Shown: positions 1 through 9,510, counted from the first letter of the stretch. The stretch is 64,000 nt of DNA from Shewanella algae (GCF_009183365.2 NZ_CP068230.1:1065001-1129000), one strand, 5' to 3'. The notes: a model not told the origin generated them from the sequence alone. Translations and numbers: made by a program.

Positions 1-111
1 ATAAGAGATCTGCTTTTCGATTTCGGCTTCTTTTTTGGCGCAATGACCACCGGCCAGGGCGGGGAGCGAAAACAGAGCCAGGGAAAATAGGGCTATGTGG
101 GTCAGTTTCAT
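1..111 (-). CDS. DUF1090 family periplasmic protein (YqjC-like), 3' end beyond window
   Basis: Only the first 37 codons lie in the window. They encode a signal peptide (MKLTHIALFSLALFSLPALA, cleavage after ALA) followed by GGHCAKKEAEIEKQISY. The C-x-x-K-E-x-x-I-x-x-Q-I-S-Y pattern matches the start of the mature region of DUF1090 proteins such as E. coli YqjC, whose function is not established. The start is the ATG at 111. The rest of the protein, expected to be charged and helical, is outside the window, so the assignment rests on a short stretch. Confidence 0.7.
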   Translation of the reverse strand, partial: MKLTHIALFSLALFSLPALAGGHCAKKEAEIEKQISY

Positions 112-213
112 AAATCACCAAGGATGGAGTAAGAGGCCGCCATTCTAGCAAAACCTTCAATCTATAGCTGTCAGACCTATCCCAAAGGCGCCCGCAGGCG
201 CCTTTGAGTTGGT

Positions 214-3200
214 TTATTGTGACAGCCGGGCTCTGGACTTCTGGTAGAAGTAAGCCACCCCGAGCAGCAAGGCACCAATCAGCATAAAGACGATGATCTT
301 TTGCAGCAGATCGGCGGCGGCCATATCCAGCAGCAATACCTTGAGGCAACTGATGGCAAACAGACCTGCGGCCAGTTTGAGCATAATCTGGCAGCCGGGA
401 CGCAGGCTGAGGAACATCAGCCTGCAGCCGTGGGACACCATGAGCACTGTGCTTAAGGTGGCATCGAATCCGGTTGGCATCTGGTAGGCCAGTGGCAGAT
501 AGGCCAGCAGCAACAGGGCATGCCAGGCGATAAACACCATATTGGTCGGCAACTGCTGACGATAGCGTCTCATGGCCAATGGCCGTTTACGGATAAACAG
601 CGCCAGCAAGGCCAGGTTGCAAGCTTGTGCCAGCGCCATCAGCCAAGGTTCAGAGGGTCGGGTCAGGACATCGAGCTGCAAATATTGCAGGCTGTCGAGC
701 CAGGTAATCCAGGGCAGCAGCAAGGCGATAAAGAAGCTGGCAAAGGCAAAGGGGTAACCCGGGCGCAGGGCCTTGAGCGGTTTGCGGCTGAGCAGGATAA
801 AAAAGTAGCCGCTTAGCACCACACTGCTAAGTGCCAACGTGTGGCTGAACAAGACCTCCAGGCTGTGGCTGACCACCGCCAGCAGCAGGGCGCCATAGAA
901 GGGTGACAACTGCCAGCCGAGTCGGCAGGGGCCTTGCCAGAGCCTTGGCAAGGATGGATAGCGCCACAGCAGCAGACCGGAATAGATACTGCCCAGCAGC
1001 AGTGCGATAAGCCCGGGCCATTGTCCTGCCAGGCAGGCAAAAGCGGTTTGGGCTATAGCCAGCACCAGCAGTACATCCGCTTCGCGTTTCAGTATCGGCT
1101 GCCTGAACTTGCGGGCCAATACTAAGCTGACAAAGCAGGATAACCACAAGGCCGGGGCCAGCCAATCTTCAAAGCGAAGGGCGATTTTGGGCAGCCACAG
1201 CAGTGGCAAGAGCACCAGGCAGGCCAGGCGAGCGTACCAGGCCAAACGCCTAAGTTCGCCTTTGGGATGGAAGCGCCGGTATGCATACCAGGCCAGTAAC
1301 AGACAGAGGAACAGCTCTACCCTGGCGATTTGCGCATACAGCGGCTGAGCGCGGAAACTCAGGCTATGCACATCCACGGCGGCGAAGATGACCTGAGCCG
1401 CCAGCGGTAACAACAAGGCCCAGGCCAAGGCCTCGCTGACCCTGAGTTGTTGCCTGCGCGCGAGTAGCAGCAAGGTCAGACTCAATCCGGGAATTATCAC
1501 CAGGAAGTAGCTTTCACTTATCAGCCAGGCGCTAACCAGGGCTAAAGACACCAGCAGCACGTTGGCAAGCTCGCGTCCCAACTGCAGCAGTTGTTGCTCC
1601 CAGCGGCTGAGCTCGGGCTGTTTGCCCAGCAGTTGGTTAAAGCCAAATAACGTAAGCGTGCTTAGCCCCCAAGCCAGCAGCGGCAGTGACAAGAGCGCCG
1701 GCGCTTCATTGATCATATCGCCAAGGGCCAACAGGTTGATGACCAGTCCCAGAGCCAGCAGGGTGATGGCCTCGATTCGCAGCGAGGCTTGCTGTTCTCG
1801 GCAACCTAGCCACATCAACAGCAAGGCTTCGAGCAGTAACACCAGCCCCAGCAGCTCACCACTGAGTAGGCTGAGTGCGGCAAAACCGAGACAGGCACCG
1901 GTGGCCAACCACAATAGCGTCTGCAGCTGTTTGTCTTGTTTAAGCCAGAGCGACAGTCCGATAAGCACGGCGGCGTTGGCCAGCAGCAGCTCGCCGGCAT
2001 GGGGGCTGAACTGGCTCAGGCTATAGACTAAAAAGGCCAGCAAGGCCGCCGGCAGAGCCAGCAGTCTGTGGCTGAGGCCTTCCCGGCCAAACAGCCACAG
2101 ACTGCCAAGGCCATAACCATAGAAGAGGCCATGCAGGGAGATGAGCGCCAGAACTCCCATTATCCCTTGCCCTTGCAGCGGCAGCTCGACAAAGAAACTC
2201 AGGCTCTCGATACAGGCGATGTGCAGTATGGCTGTCGTTTCCAGCAGCACAGGCCAACGTATCTTGTGACTCAAGAGTAAAGAGCAGCCGCCAATCAGCA
2301 GCAGGAAGGGTAGATACATCAAAGGCGCCTGACTGCCGGAAAGCAGCATCAGTGGTGCCAGGGAGCCACCCAGCAAGGCGACTATGCTGATGACTCTGGC
2401 TTCCAGTTTCAGCGCCAGACTGTAACCGGCCACAGTGATAAGCAACAGCAGCAGATAGCTGACGCCATCCGGTACCAGCTCGAAGTAGGGACCGACAAAA
2501 TAGGCACACAGATAGTTGATAATCAGCCCAAGGCCCACCAGACCCGAGCCGAAATCGGCCATCGCTCGTTGCCGTTTGCGGATAAAGGCCCCCAAGGCCA
2601 GAATGCCATTGGCGCAGACAAAGCCGGTCAAGGCCTTTCCTGTGTCCGACAGCCAGTGGTTCATGGAATACTGCAGCAGATAACCAAAGCCCAGGGTCAT
2701 GGCGATGATCCCGGCCAGGGTCATCATAAATACCGGGCCCTGACCTTTGGCTTGATAGTGCTGATAAAAATCTTTGGCTTGTGCGAAGAGTCCCAGCAGG
2801 GGGCTCAGCATAGCGGCAAAAAAAGCGGCCACAGCCTGATCAAACTTGCGCCCCCAGTTGGGAGTCTGCTGCCCTCGACCCTCTTGTGTTTGGGGCGATA
2901 CTCTTTGGGCGGCGGAGGATTTCGAATCTGTGGGTTTCGAAGCGGAAGATTTCGAAGCGAAGGATTTCGAATCTGTGGGTTTCGAAGCGGTTTGCGCTTG
3001 GGTTGCAACTGGCGTTGCTGCCATCTCTGCCCTTGCCGGCTTGGTGTGCTCGATAGGCTGAATATCGGCCCTGCGCTGCCAGGCGTCCTGGCGCTGGGTC
3101 TGTGACTCGGAGGATAAGTCGGCTACTGACTCGGCCTGAGGCCCAGGTATTGCTGACGGCTCGGCAACCTTGGGCGCCAAAGGCTTAGCTTGCTCTTCGG

Positions 3201-3348
3201 CAAGCTGATTGACGGCCGTAAACAGCGCCTCGATTCTTTGTTCTATCGCGTCGAGGCGGATATCTGTCCTGATTTCCAGGTTAGTCTCTTTGAGTTTGAG
3301 ATCTTCAAGCTCGCGCCTGAGATGTTGGAGTTCTTCCGTTAACTGCAT
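214..3348 (-). CDS. Large polytopic membrane protein, DUF2339 family
   Basis: 1044-residue protein. It starts with an acidic coiled coil (about residues 1-55), then a Pro/Ser/Ala/Lys-rich linker to about residue 165, then a very long hydrophobic region with some two dozen membrane segments to the C-terminus. This layout (N-terminal coiled coil, low-complexity linker, many TM helices) is typical of DUF2339 predicted membrane proteins, whose function is unknown. The linker holds the 45-bp-period repeat listed separately. It appears to be a single-gene unit, divergent from mpl. No enzyme motif was recognised. The family call comes from overall architecture. Confidence 0.75.
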   Translation of the reverse strand: MQLTEELQHLRRELEDLKLKETNLEIRTDIRLDAIEQRIEALFTAVNQLAEEQAKPLAPKVAEPSAIPGPQAESVADLSSESQTQRQDAWQRRADIQPIEHTKPARAEMAATPVATQAQTASKPTDSKSFASKSSASKPTDSKSSAAQRVSPQTQEGRGQQTPNWGRKFDQAVAAFFAAMLSPLLGLFAQAKDFYQHYQAKGQGPVFMMTLAGIIAMTLGFGYLLQYSMNHWLSDTGKALTGFVCANGILALGAFIRKRQRAMADFGSGLVGLGLIINYLCAYFVGPYFELVPDGVSYLLLLLITVAGYSLALKLEARVISIVALLGGSLAPLMLLSGSQAPLMYLPFLLLIGGCSLLLSHKIRWPVLLETTAILHIACIESLSFFVELPLQGQGIMGVLALISLHGLFYGYGLGSLWLFGREGLSHRLLALPAALLAFLVYSLSQFSPHAGELLLANAAVLIGLSLWLKQDKQLQTLLWLATGACLGFAALSLLSGELLGLVLLLEALLLMWLGCREQQASLRIEAITLLALGLVINLLALGDMINEAPALLSLPLLAWGLSTLTLFGFNQLLGKQPELSRWEQQLLQLGRELANVLLVSLALVSAWLISESYFLVIIPGLSLTLLLLARRQQLRVSEALAWALLLPLAAQVIFAAVDVHSLSFRAQPLYAQIARVELFLCLLLAWYAYRRFHPKGELRRLAWYARLACLVLLPLLWLPKIALRFEDWLAPALWLSCFVSLVLARKFRQPILKREADVLLVLAIAQTAFACLAGQWPGLIALLLGSIYSGLLLWRYPSLPRLWQGPCRLGWQLSPFYGALLLAVVSHSLEVLFSHTLALSSVVLSGYFFILLSRKPLKALRPGYPFAFASFFIALLLPWITWLDSLQYLQLDVLTRPSEPWLMALAQACNLALLALFIRKRPLAMRRYRQQLPTNMVFIAWHALLLLAYLPLAYQMPTGFDATLSTVLMVSHGCRLMFLSLRPGCQIMLKLAAGLFAISCLKVLLLDMAAADLLQKIIVFMLIGALLLGVAYFYQKSRARLSQ
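2917..2990. repeat. 45-bp-period direct repeat inside the DUF2339 gene
   Basis: A 29-bp segment beginning GGATTTCGAATCTGTGG occurs at 2917-2945 and again, identical, at 2962-2990, with a related copy between them. The period is 45 bp (15 codons), so the frame is kept. It encodes SKPTDSKS/SFASKSSA-type linker residues between the coiled coil and the first membrane segments. It looks like an expandable coding tandem repeat. Confidence 0.85.
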
Positions 3349-3602
3349 GCTGCTTTCCTGATGCTAATCGCATTTGCGTCGGCTGCGGGCATTTTAAACG
3401 CGCGGCTCTGTCCTGACCAGCGTTCGGCTCAGGTTTTGGGAAATTTCCGCTATCCATTTATCGTATTTGTCATGGGAAGATGAGAGAAAACTGAACAGCA
3501 GGCAGAGGCCTCTCGCGTCTTGCCGGTGGCATAGGTACAATGAGCGGCATGCAAACTCGCCCAACGTGGGGCGAGCGGACTCACTGCAGAAGGATGGCCT
3601 TA

Positions 3603-4985
3603 ATGCACGTACATATTCTGGGGATCTGTGGCACTTTTATGGGGGGCTTAGCGCTGCTGGCTCGCGCCATGGGACATAAGGTCACCGGCTCCGATGCCAA
3701 TGTTTACCCACCCATGAGTACCCAGCTTGAGCAGCAGGGGATAGACCTTATTCAGGGGTTTGACCCGTCACAGCTGGATCCCGAGCCGGATCTCGTGGTG
3801 ATAGGCAATGCCATGAGCCGCGGCAACCCCTGTGTGGAAGCCGTACTCAACCGCGGCCTGAAATACACCTCGGGTCCGCAGTTTCTGCATGACCATATAT
3901 TGCCCGAACGTTGGGTATTGGCCGTTTCCGGTACCCATGGCAAAACCTCTACCGCCAGCATGTTGGCCTGGATCCTCGAAGCCTGCGGCTATCAACCTGG
4001 CTTTTTGATTGGTGGGGTGCCGCAGAATTTCGGCATTTCGGCCAGGTTGGGCGAGTCGCCCTTCTTTGTGGTCGAGGCCGACGAATATGACAGCGCTTTT
4101 TTCGACAAGCGCTCCAAGTTTGTGCATTACCAGCCAAGAACCTTGGTGATCAACAACCTGGAGTTCGACCATGCCGATATCTTCGACGATCTCAAGGCGA
4201 TACAGAAGCAGTTTCACCATCTGCTCAGAATCGTGCCGGGGGATGGCCGGGTGATCTGGCCGCAAGATAGCCAGGCGGTTGCCGGCGTGATAGCCAAGGG
4301 CTGCTGGAGTGAGCAGGAAACCTTGAGCCATGAAGCGGGCCAGGGGGACTGGAGCGCCAGGATGTTGGCAGACGATGGTCACGAGTTTGAACTATTTTTC
4401 CGCGGTAAATCCCAGGGCGTTTTGAGCTGGGGTCTGATTGGGCGTCACAACATAGACAACGCCACTATGGCGATAGCCGCGGCGCGTCATGTTGGGGTCT
4501 TACCGGTAGATGCGCTCAAGGCACTGGCAGACTTTACCCCGCCCAAGCGCCGTCTCGAGTTGCTGGGCAGCGTAGATGAGGTCAGCGTTTATGACGACTT
4601 TGCCCATCACCCAACGGCAATCGCCACTACTCTTCAGGGGATGCGCGCCAAGGTGGGCCAGGGCAAAATCACTGTCGTGCTCGAGCCCCGCTCCAACACC
4701 ATGAAGCAAGGGGTGCATAAAGACACACTGGCCAACTCTATGGCCCTGGCCGATGAGGCCGTGTTGTATCAGGCGGATAATATCGATTGGGATATTGCCG
4801 CGGCCATGGAGGCGGCGCCGCTGCCGGTGCAGGTTTTGCACGACATAGATGAGATAGTGGCCAAGGTCAGTGGTGAAGCCAAGCCCGGCGATACCGTGCT
4901 GATCATGAGCAATGGCGGCTTTGGCGGTCTGCATCAAAAGTTGCTCCAGGCCCTTAAAGCCAGAAGTGGCGAGGTCAAAGCGTGA
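3603..4985 (+). CDS. mpl: UDP-N-acetylmuramate:L-Ala-gamma-D-Glu-meso-DAP ligase
   Basis: Cytoplasmic Mur-ligase family enzyme of cell-wall recycling. It joins the salvaged tripeptide L-Ala-D-Glu-mDAP to UDP-MurNAc using ATP. The protein starts MHVHILGICGTFMGGLA, nearly identical to E. coli Mpl. The ATP P-loop is AVSGTHGKTSTASM (about residues 108-121) and the Mur-ligase EADEYDSAFFDKRSKF signature follows. An ATG at 3540 is in frame, but ATG 3603 gives the family-length 460 residues and has an AGAAGGA ribosome site eight bases upstream, so it is preferred. The gene overlaps ubiX by GTGA. Confidence 0.95.
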   Translation: MHVHILGICGTFMGGLALLARAMGHKVTGSDANVYPPMSTQLEQQGIDLIQGFDPSQLDPEPDLVVIGNAMSRGNPCVEAVLNRGLKYTSGPQFLHDHILPERWVLAVSGTHGKTSTASMLAWILEACGYQPGFLIGGVPQNFGISARLGESPFFVVEADEYDSAFFDKRSKFVHYQPRTLVINNLEFDHADIFDDLKAIQKQFHHLLRIVPGDGRVIWPQDSQAVAGVIAKGCWSEQETLSHEAGQGDWSARMLADDGHEFELFFRGKSQGVLSWGLIGRHNIDNATMAIAAARHVGVLPVDALKALADFTPPKRRLELLGSVDEVSVYDDFAHHPTAIATTLQGMRAKVGQGKITVVLEPRSNTMKQGVHKDTLANSMALADEAVLYQADNIDWDIAAAMEAAPLPVQVLHDIDEIVAKVSGEAKPGDTVLIMSNGGFGGLHQKLLQALKARSGEVKA

Positions 4986-5623
4986 AATATCAGCAGATTA
5001 AGAGTATCAGCCTCGCCTGGACCGGCGCCTCCGGGGCGCCCTATGGGCTGAGGCTGCTGGAGTGCTTGCTCAAGGCCGAGTTTCGGGTTTTTCTGATGGT
5101 GTCCAGCGCCGCTCGGGTGGTGCTGGCAACGGAACATGGGCTCAAACTCAGCAGCGCACCGGACAAGGCCACAGAGCAGCTCAGAAAACTGTTTCCCGAA
5201 GGCGGTGAGCTGAGGGTGCTCGGCAAGGATGAGTGGTTCTCTCCGCCGGCGTCCGGCTCGGCGGCGCCAAAGCAGATGGTGATCTGTCCCTGCTCAACCG
5301 GCACTTTGGCCGCGGTGGCCACCGGCATGAGTAACAGCCTGCTGGAGCGGGCCGCCGATGTAGTGCTCAAGGAGCGCGGTCAGTTGTTGTTGGTGCCCAG
5401 AGAGACACCTTTCAACGCCATTCATCTCGAACATATGTTGAAACTCAGCCAACTGGGCGCCATCATAATGCCGGCCGCCCCCGGCTTTTATCATCATCCC
5501 AAATCCATTGAAGATCTGATAGACTTCATGGTCGCCCGGATCCTGGATCATCTGGGTGTCGAACATGCATTAACGGATCGCTGGGGTTATGACAAACCCA
5601 AAGACAGTGAGATCGACAATTGA
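4982..5623 (+). CDS. ubiX: Flavin prenyltransferase UbiX
   Basis: 213 residues. It makes prenylated FMN, the cofactor of the decarboxylase UbiD in ubiquinone synthesis. The N-terminal WTGASGAPYGLRLLE matches the FMN/prenyl-binding loop of UbiX (GASG-x-YG). The central stretch CPCSTGTLAAVATGMSNSLLERAADV and the following KERGQLLLVPRETPFNAIHLEHMLKL are the canonical UbiX signature. The start is the GTG at 4982, which overlaps the mpl stop codon, so the two genes are translationally coupled. It is separated from hpt by only 7 bp. Confidence 0.95.
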   Translation: MKYQQIKSISLAWTGASGAPYGLRLLECLLKAEFRVFLMVSSAARVVLATEHGLKLSSAPDKATEQLRKLFPEGGELRVLGKDEWFSPPASGSAAPKQMVICPCSTGTLAAVATGMSNSLLERAADVVLKERGQLLLVPRETPFNAIHLEHMLKLSQLGAIIMPAAPGFYHHPKSIEDLIDFMVARILDHLGVEHALTDRWGYDKPKDSEIDN

Positions 5624-5630
5624 GAGTGAT

Positions 5631-6161
5631 ATGAAACACACCACCGAAGTGATGATCTCGGCAGAAGAGATCAACCAGAAACTGGATGAATTAGCCGAGC
5701 GCATCAATGCGCATTATGCCAATGCCGACAAGTTGCTGATGGTCGGCCTGCTCAAGGGCTCAGTGGTCTTTATGGCCGATCTCTGCCGTCGGATTAAGGG
5801 CCATGTAGAGATCGACTTTATGTCTGTTTCCAGCTATGGCAATGCCATGACCAGCTCCAGAGACGTGAAGATACTCAAAGATGTTCAGTCGGAAATCGCC
5901 GATCGTGATGTGTTGATCGTCGAAGATCTGATTGACTCGGGCAACACGCTCAACAAGGTACGCGAAATGCTGCTGCTGCGTGAGCCAAAGAGCCTGACTC
6001 TCTGTACTCTGCTGGACAAGCCGGACCGCCGCGAAGTCGACGTACCGGTAGACTTTGTCGGTTTTACTATTCCTGATGAATTCGTGGTCGGTTATGGTAT
6101 CGACTACGCCGAGCAGTACCGCAACCTGCCTTATATCGCCAAGGTGATCCCGCAGGAGTAA
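5631..6161 (+). CDS. hpt: Hypoxanthine phosphoribosyltransferase
   Basis: Purine-salvage enzyme converting hypoxanthine (and guanine) plus PRPP to IMP (GMP). The PRPP-binding motif VLIVEDLIDSGNTL and the C-terminal VDFVGFTIPDEFVVGYGIDYAEQYRNLPYI closely match E. coli Hpt. The start chosen is ATG 5631 (MKHTTEVMISAEEI), which aligns with the E. coli start and has GAGAG upstream. An upstream in-frame ATG at 5589 would overlap ubiX by 35 bp. Length is 176 residues, normal for the family. It is the last gene of the mpl-ubiX-hpt run before a strong terminator. Confidence 0.95.
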   Translation: MKHTTEVMISAEEINQKLDELAERINAHYANADKLLMVGLLKGSVVFMADLCRRIKGHVEIDFMSVSSYGNAMTSSRDVKILKDVQSEIADRDVLIVEDLIDSGNTLNKVREMLLLREPKSLTLCTLLDKPDRREVDVPVDFVGFTIPDEFVVGYGIDYAEQYRNLPYIAKVIPQE

Positions 6162-6199
6162 GCAAGCTGTGATTTCGGCTTTGTTTGTATAGTAAGACG

Positions 6200-6230
6200 G
6201 ACTCCCGCCACGGCGGGAGTCTTGCTTTTT
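6200..6230 (+). terminator. Rho-independent terminator after hpt
   Basis: Perfect 10-bp stem GACTCCCGCC / GGCGGGAGTC followed by CTTGCTTTTT. It lies 39 bp after the hpt stop codon and before the yadG ribosome site. Confidence 0.85.
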
Positions 6231-6287
6231 GCGTCCCGGGCCGCTGCCGATACCCCAGGTATTGGAGGCTCTTTAGGAGAAACATCT

Positions 6288-7226
6288 ATGACGACCAAAG
6301 CTCTGGCGTTGGAGCTGGACAATCTTAAGAAGACCTATAAGGGCGGTGTCGAAGCCGTCAAAGGGATTAGCCTGAATGTGGCTCAGGGCGACTTTTTTGC
6401 CTTGCTCGGCCCCAACGGTGCCGGTAAGTCCACCACTATCGGTATCATAAGCTCGCTGGTGCACAAGAGTGGCGGCAGTGTGCGGGTCTTTGGCCATGAT
6501 CTGGATAAAGAACTGGAGCAGGCCAAATTGTGTATCGGCCTGGTGCCGCAGGAATTCAACTTCAACCAGTTTGAGACAGTGCTGCAAATCGTGGTTAACC
6601 AGGCCGGTTATTACGGTGTGCCCAGAGCCGAAGCCCACAAGCGGGCCGAGAAATACCTCAGGCAACTGGATCTCTGGGACAAGCGCAACAGCCAATCCCG
6701 GCAGCTTTCCGGCGGCATGAAGCGGCGTTTGATGATAGCCAGGGCCTTGATGCACGAGCCCAAACTTTTGATCCTCGATGAGCCCACCGCCGGGGTGGAT
6801 ATAGAACTGCGGCGCTCCATGTGGGAGTTTCTCAAAAAAATAAACGCTGAAGGCGTCACCATCATACTGACGACCCACTATCTGGAAGAAGCGGAAATGC
6901 TCTGCCGCAACATAGGCATTATCGATAAGGGTGTACTGGTGGAGTGCACCAGTATGAAATCCCTGCTGTCGAAACTGGATATGGAAACCTTTGTGTTGGA
7001 TATCAAGCAGCCGCTTGTTGAGGTACCCAAACTTGGCGATATCACAGTCAGGCTTACCGATCCGGCGACCCTGGAAGTGGACTTGGTGAAGTCCCACAGC
7101 CTGAACGCCGTCTTCGGTTTACTGAGCGAGCAGGGGGTTGAGGTGCTATCCATGCGTAACAAGGCCAATCGATTGGAGGAGTTGTTTGTGAAACTGGTTG
7201 AGAATGCCCAAGGAGGCCAGGCATGA
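6288..7226 (+). CDS. yadG: ABC-2 type exporter ATP-binding protein YadG
   Basis: 312-residue ATPase subunit of an ABC-2 exporter whose substrate is unknown. It shows Walker A GPNGAGKST, the ABC signature LSGGMKRR and Walker B LLILDEPTAGVD, and closely matches E. coli YadG throughout (for example GLVPQEFNFNQFETV and SMRNKANRLEELFVKLVE). The start is ATG 6288 (MTTKALALELDNLKKTY) with an AGGAG site; upstream in-frame codons run into the hpt terminator. It overlaps yadH by ATGA, so the two are coupled. As in E. coli, the pair sits between hpt and the pan genes. Confidence 0.93.
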   Translation: MTTKALALELDNLKKTYKGGVEAVKGISLNVAQGDFFALLGPNGAGKSTTIGIISSLVHKSGGSVRVFGHDLDKELEQAKLCIGLVPQEFNFNQFETVLQIVVNQAGYYGVPRAEAHKRAEKYLRQLDLWDKRNSQSRQLSGGMKRRLMIARALMHEPKLLILDEPTAGVDIELRRSMWEFLKKINAEGVTIILTTHYLEEAEMLCRNIGIIDKGVLVECTSMKSLLSKLDMETFVLDIKQPLVEVPKLGDITVRLTDPATLEVDLVKSHSLNAVFGLLSEQGVEVLSMRNKANRLEELFVKLVENAQGGQA

Positions 7227-7993
7227 GAGGTCTGTATCTGGTTGCCTTCAAGAGTATTTTAATCAAGGAAATTACCCGTTTTACCCGCATCTGGGTACAG
7301 ACGCTGGTACCGCCGGCGATCACCATGACACTGTATTTCCTGATCTTCGGTAATCTGGTGGGCAGTCGCATCGGTGAGATGGGCGGGGTGTCCTATATGG
7401 AGTTTATTGCCCCGGGCCTTATCATGATGTCGGTGATTACCAACTCCTATTCCAATGTGGCATCTTCCTTTTTCAGCGCCAAGTTCCAACGTAACCTGGA
7501 AGAGTTGATAGTGGCGCCTGTGCCCCACTATGTGATGATAGCCGGCTATGTCGGTGGCGGTGTCGCCCGTGGATTGCTGGTGGGCCTGATAGTGACCCTG
7601 GTGGCCATGTTCTTTGTCGATCTCAGTGTGCAGCACTTGGGATTGGTGATAGTCACAGTGTTTCTGACCTCAGTGCTGTTTGCCCTTGGCGGCCTTATCA
7701 ATGCCGTGTTTGCCAAGAGTTTCGATGATATCAGCATTATCCCCACCTTTGTGTTGACGCCGTTGACCTATCTTGGCGGGGTGTTTTACTCGCTGTCGCT
7801 GTTGCCTGACTTTTGGCGTGGCGTATCGGCGCTGAACCCTGTGGTGTATATGATCAACGTGTTCCGCTACGGTTTCCTGGGATTTGCCGATATGAGCGTG
7901 CCGCTGTCTATTGGCGTGATGCTGGGGTTCTGTGCGGGTCTCTGGTTGCTGGCCTATTACCTGATCTCCCGTGGGATAGGGCTGCGCAGCTGA
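7223..7993 (+). CDS. yadH: ABC-2 type exporter permease YadH
   Basis: 256-residue inner-membrane permease with about six membrane segments. It contains the ABC-2 signature region NLEELIVAPVPHYVMIAGYVGGGVARG and a C-terminal LTYLGGVFYSLSLLPDFW loop, as in E. coli YadH. It is the membrane partner of the overlapping upstream ATPase gene. The gene ends 1 bp from the convergent DUF4124 gene, so any terminator must lie within the neighbour. Confidence 0.92.
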   Translation: MRGLYLVAFKSILIKEITRFTRIWVQTLVPPAITMTLYFLIFGNLVGSRIGEMGGVSYMEFIAPGLIMMSVITNSYSNVASSFFSAKFQRNLEELIVAPVPHYVMIAGYVGGGVARGLLVGLIVTLVAMFFVDLSVQHLGLVIVTVFLTSVLFALGGLINAVFAKSFDDISIIPTFVLTPLTYLGGVFYSLSLLPDFWRGVSALNPVVYMINVFRYGFLGFADMSVPLSIGVMLGFCAGLWLLAYYLISRGIGLRS

Positions 7994-7994
7994 T

Positions 7995-8501
7995 TCAGGG
8001 CTGAGCCTCGGATTTTTGCTGCAGCAACTGTCTGTGTTGCTGCAGCTTGGCTATCTTGTCATCATTGGCGCGTTTGAGCTCATCAAAATGGGCGTTTATC
8101 TTGCCGCGTTGTTCAACAAAAGCGGGGTCTTCCCGCTCCAGTTTCTGCCAATAGCGTTGCCGCTCCTGCTTTTGTAGCTCGCTAGCCCGCAGTATTTCCA
8201 GATAGCTGTTTTCCTGCTGCAGCCGATAGATTTCGGCTTCCAGTCGCTGCAATAGCTTGTCTTCGGGCAGGCTGTCGTTCTCCAAAAGGGATTGCAGCGG
8301 ATCAACTCTTTCTCCCTCGGCCGTTTCCGTGGTCACGCCATACTGATATTCAATCTTGTGCTGTTTGAAGGCTTGCGGGCAGGGAAGCTGGCTGAATACT
8401 ACCTTGTCCTCTTTGATACATTTATAGACGGTACCTGCCTGAACTTGCGAAGCGAGCAGCAGTGCAGCAAAGAGCCAGAGTCTGGGCTGTCCGGGCAACA
8501 T
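7995..8501 (-). CDS. DUF4124 domain-containing exported protein
   Basis: 168 residues with a signal peptide (LWLFAALLLASQVQAG). The short DUF4124 motif TVYKCIKEDKVVFSQLPCP follows, with its two conserved cysteines. After that comes a long charged, glutamine-rich coiled coil (about residues 80-165). This two-part form is common in Shewanella and Pseudomonas, but its role is unknown; a periplasmic scaffolding role would be a guess. It converges with yadH. Confidence 0.75.
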   Translation of the reverse strand: MLPGQPRLWLFAALLLASQVQAGTVYKCIKEDKVVFSQLPCPQAFKQHKIEYQYGVTTETAEGERVDPLQSLLENDSLPEDKLLQRLEAEIYRLQQENSYLEILRASELQKQERQRYWQKLEREDPAFVEQRGKINAHFDELKRANDDKIAKLQQHRQLLQQKSEAQP

Positions 8502-8630
8502 TGGGGCGGGAATCCTTTCGTTACATATCTAAAACAAGTGTAACCAATATGACTCAAACCTTTATTGAAGACCAGTTTTTGACTAAGGAAATTTTTTTGG
8601 CGACCTGGAAAAAGGTCTTCGGAAGAAAGA

Positions 8631-8650
8631 GGGGGAAGATTTCCCCCTCC
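8631..8650. terminator. Hairpin after panC
   Basis: Stem GGGGGAA-gat-TTCCCCC lies 15 bp past the panC stop codon (panC is read leftward). On the minus strand a pyrimidine-rich but not purely T tract follows, so it is a plausible but weak intrinsic terminator. The rest of 8502-8664 shows nothing recognisable. Confidence 0.5.
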
Positions 8651-8664
8651 CTAAAGAAAGGATA

Positions 8665-9510
8665 TCAGCGTGACAGCGTCATATTGTCTATGAGGCGAGC
8701 CTTGCCAAGATAAGCGGCGGCCAGGATCACCAGCGACTTGTCATCGCTGCTCACAGGTTTTAGGCTTGAAGCCTCACGCACTTCCAGATAGTCAGGCTCA
8801 AGCCCGGCGGCGCGCAGGAGCTCCTTGGCATTGCTGATGGCCTGGTCGATATCCTGCCCCAGTACAATCGCCTCGGCCAGTTTATCCATGCTTGCCTTGA
8901 GCTTGGGCGCCAGCGCCTTTTCGGCCTCGGTGAGATAACCATTGCGCGAACTCAGTGCCAGGCCGGAATCCTCGCGAACGGTTTCTACCCCTATGACCTC
9001 GATGGGCAGCGACAGGTCGGTCACCATGGTCTTGATCACCAGAAGCTGCTGGTAGTCCTTACGGCCAAACAGGGCGATGTCAGGCTGCACTATATTGAAC
9101 AGCTTGCAGACTATGGTCGCGACCCCGCGAAAGTGCCCTGGACGGCTGGCGCCGCAAAGCTCATCGGAGATCCCTGGGACTTCCACAAAGGTCTGGGCAT
9201 CCAGCCCTTTGGGGTAGATAAGCTCGGGTGTTGGGGTAAACAGCAGCTCGCAGCCGGCTTCGGTCAGTTTTTGCTGATCGGCGCCCAGGGTGCGGGGGTA
9301 AGCATCGAGATCCTCATTCTTGCCAAACTGCAGTGGATTGACAAAAATCGAGGCCACCACGTGATCGGCGCGGCGCGCGGCTTCGAGGATTAAACTCACA
9401 TGTCCCTGGTGCAGATTGCCCATGGTAGGGACAAAGGCTACGGTTTCCCCCTTTTGGCGCCATTCCCGTACCCGGGCACGGATCTCATCTATTTTGGCTG
9501 TGGTCAGCAT
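8665..9510 (-). CDS. panC: Pantoate--beta-alanine ligase
   Basis: Cytoplasmic enzyme that condenses pantoate with beta-alanine using ATP to give pantothenate, the coenzyme A precursor. It shows the family motifs VAFVPTMGNLHQGHVSLI (with the HxGH nucleotide site), FVNPLQFGKNEDLDAYPRT, PGHFRGVATIVCKLFNIVQPD, FGRKDYQQL and SSRNGYL. The 281-residue length is normal. It lies 19 bp downstream of panB in the same direction, so the two are co-transcribed. No panD is present in the window. Confidence 0.96.
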   Translation of the reverse strand: MLTTAKIDEIRARVREWRQKGETVAFVPTMGNLHQGHVSLILEAARRADHVVASIFVNPLQFGKNEDLDAYPRTLGADQQKLTEAGCELLFTPTPELIYPKGLDAQTFVEVPGISDELCGASRPGHFRGVATIVCKLFNIVQPDIALFGRKDYQQLLVIKTMVTDLSLPIEVIGVETVREDSGLALSSRNGYLTEAEKALAPKLKASMDKLAEAIVLGQDIDQAISNAKELLRAAGLEPDYLEVREASSLKPVSSDDKSLVILAAAYLGKARLIDNMTLSR

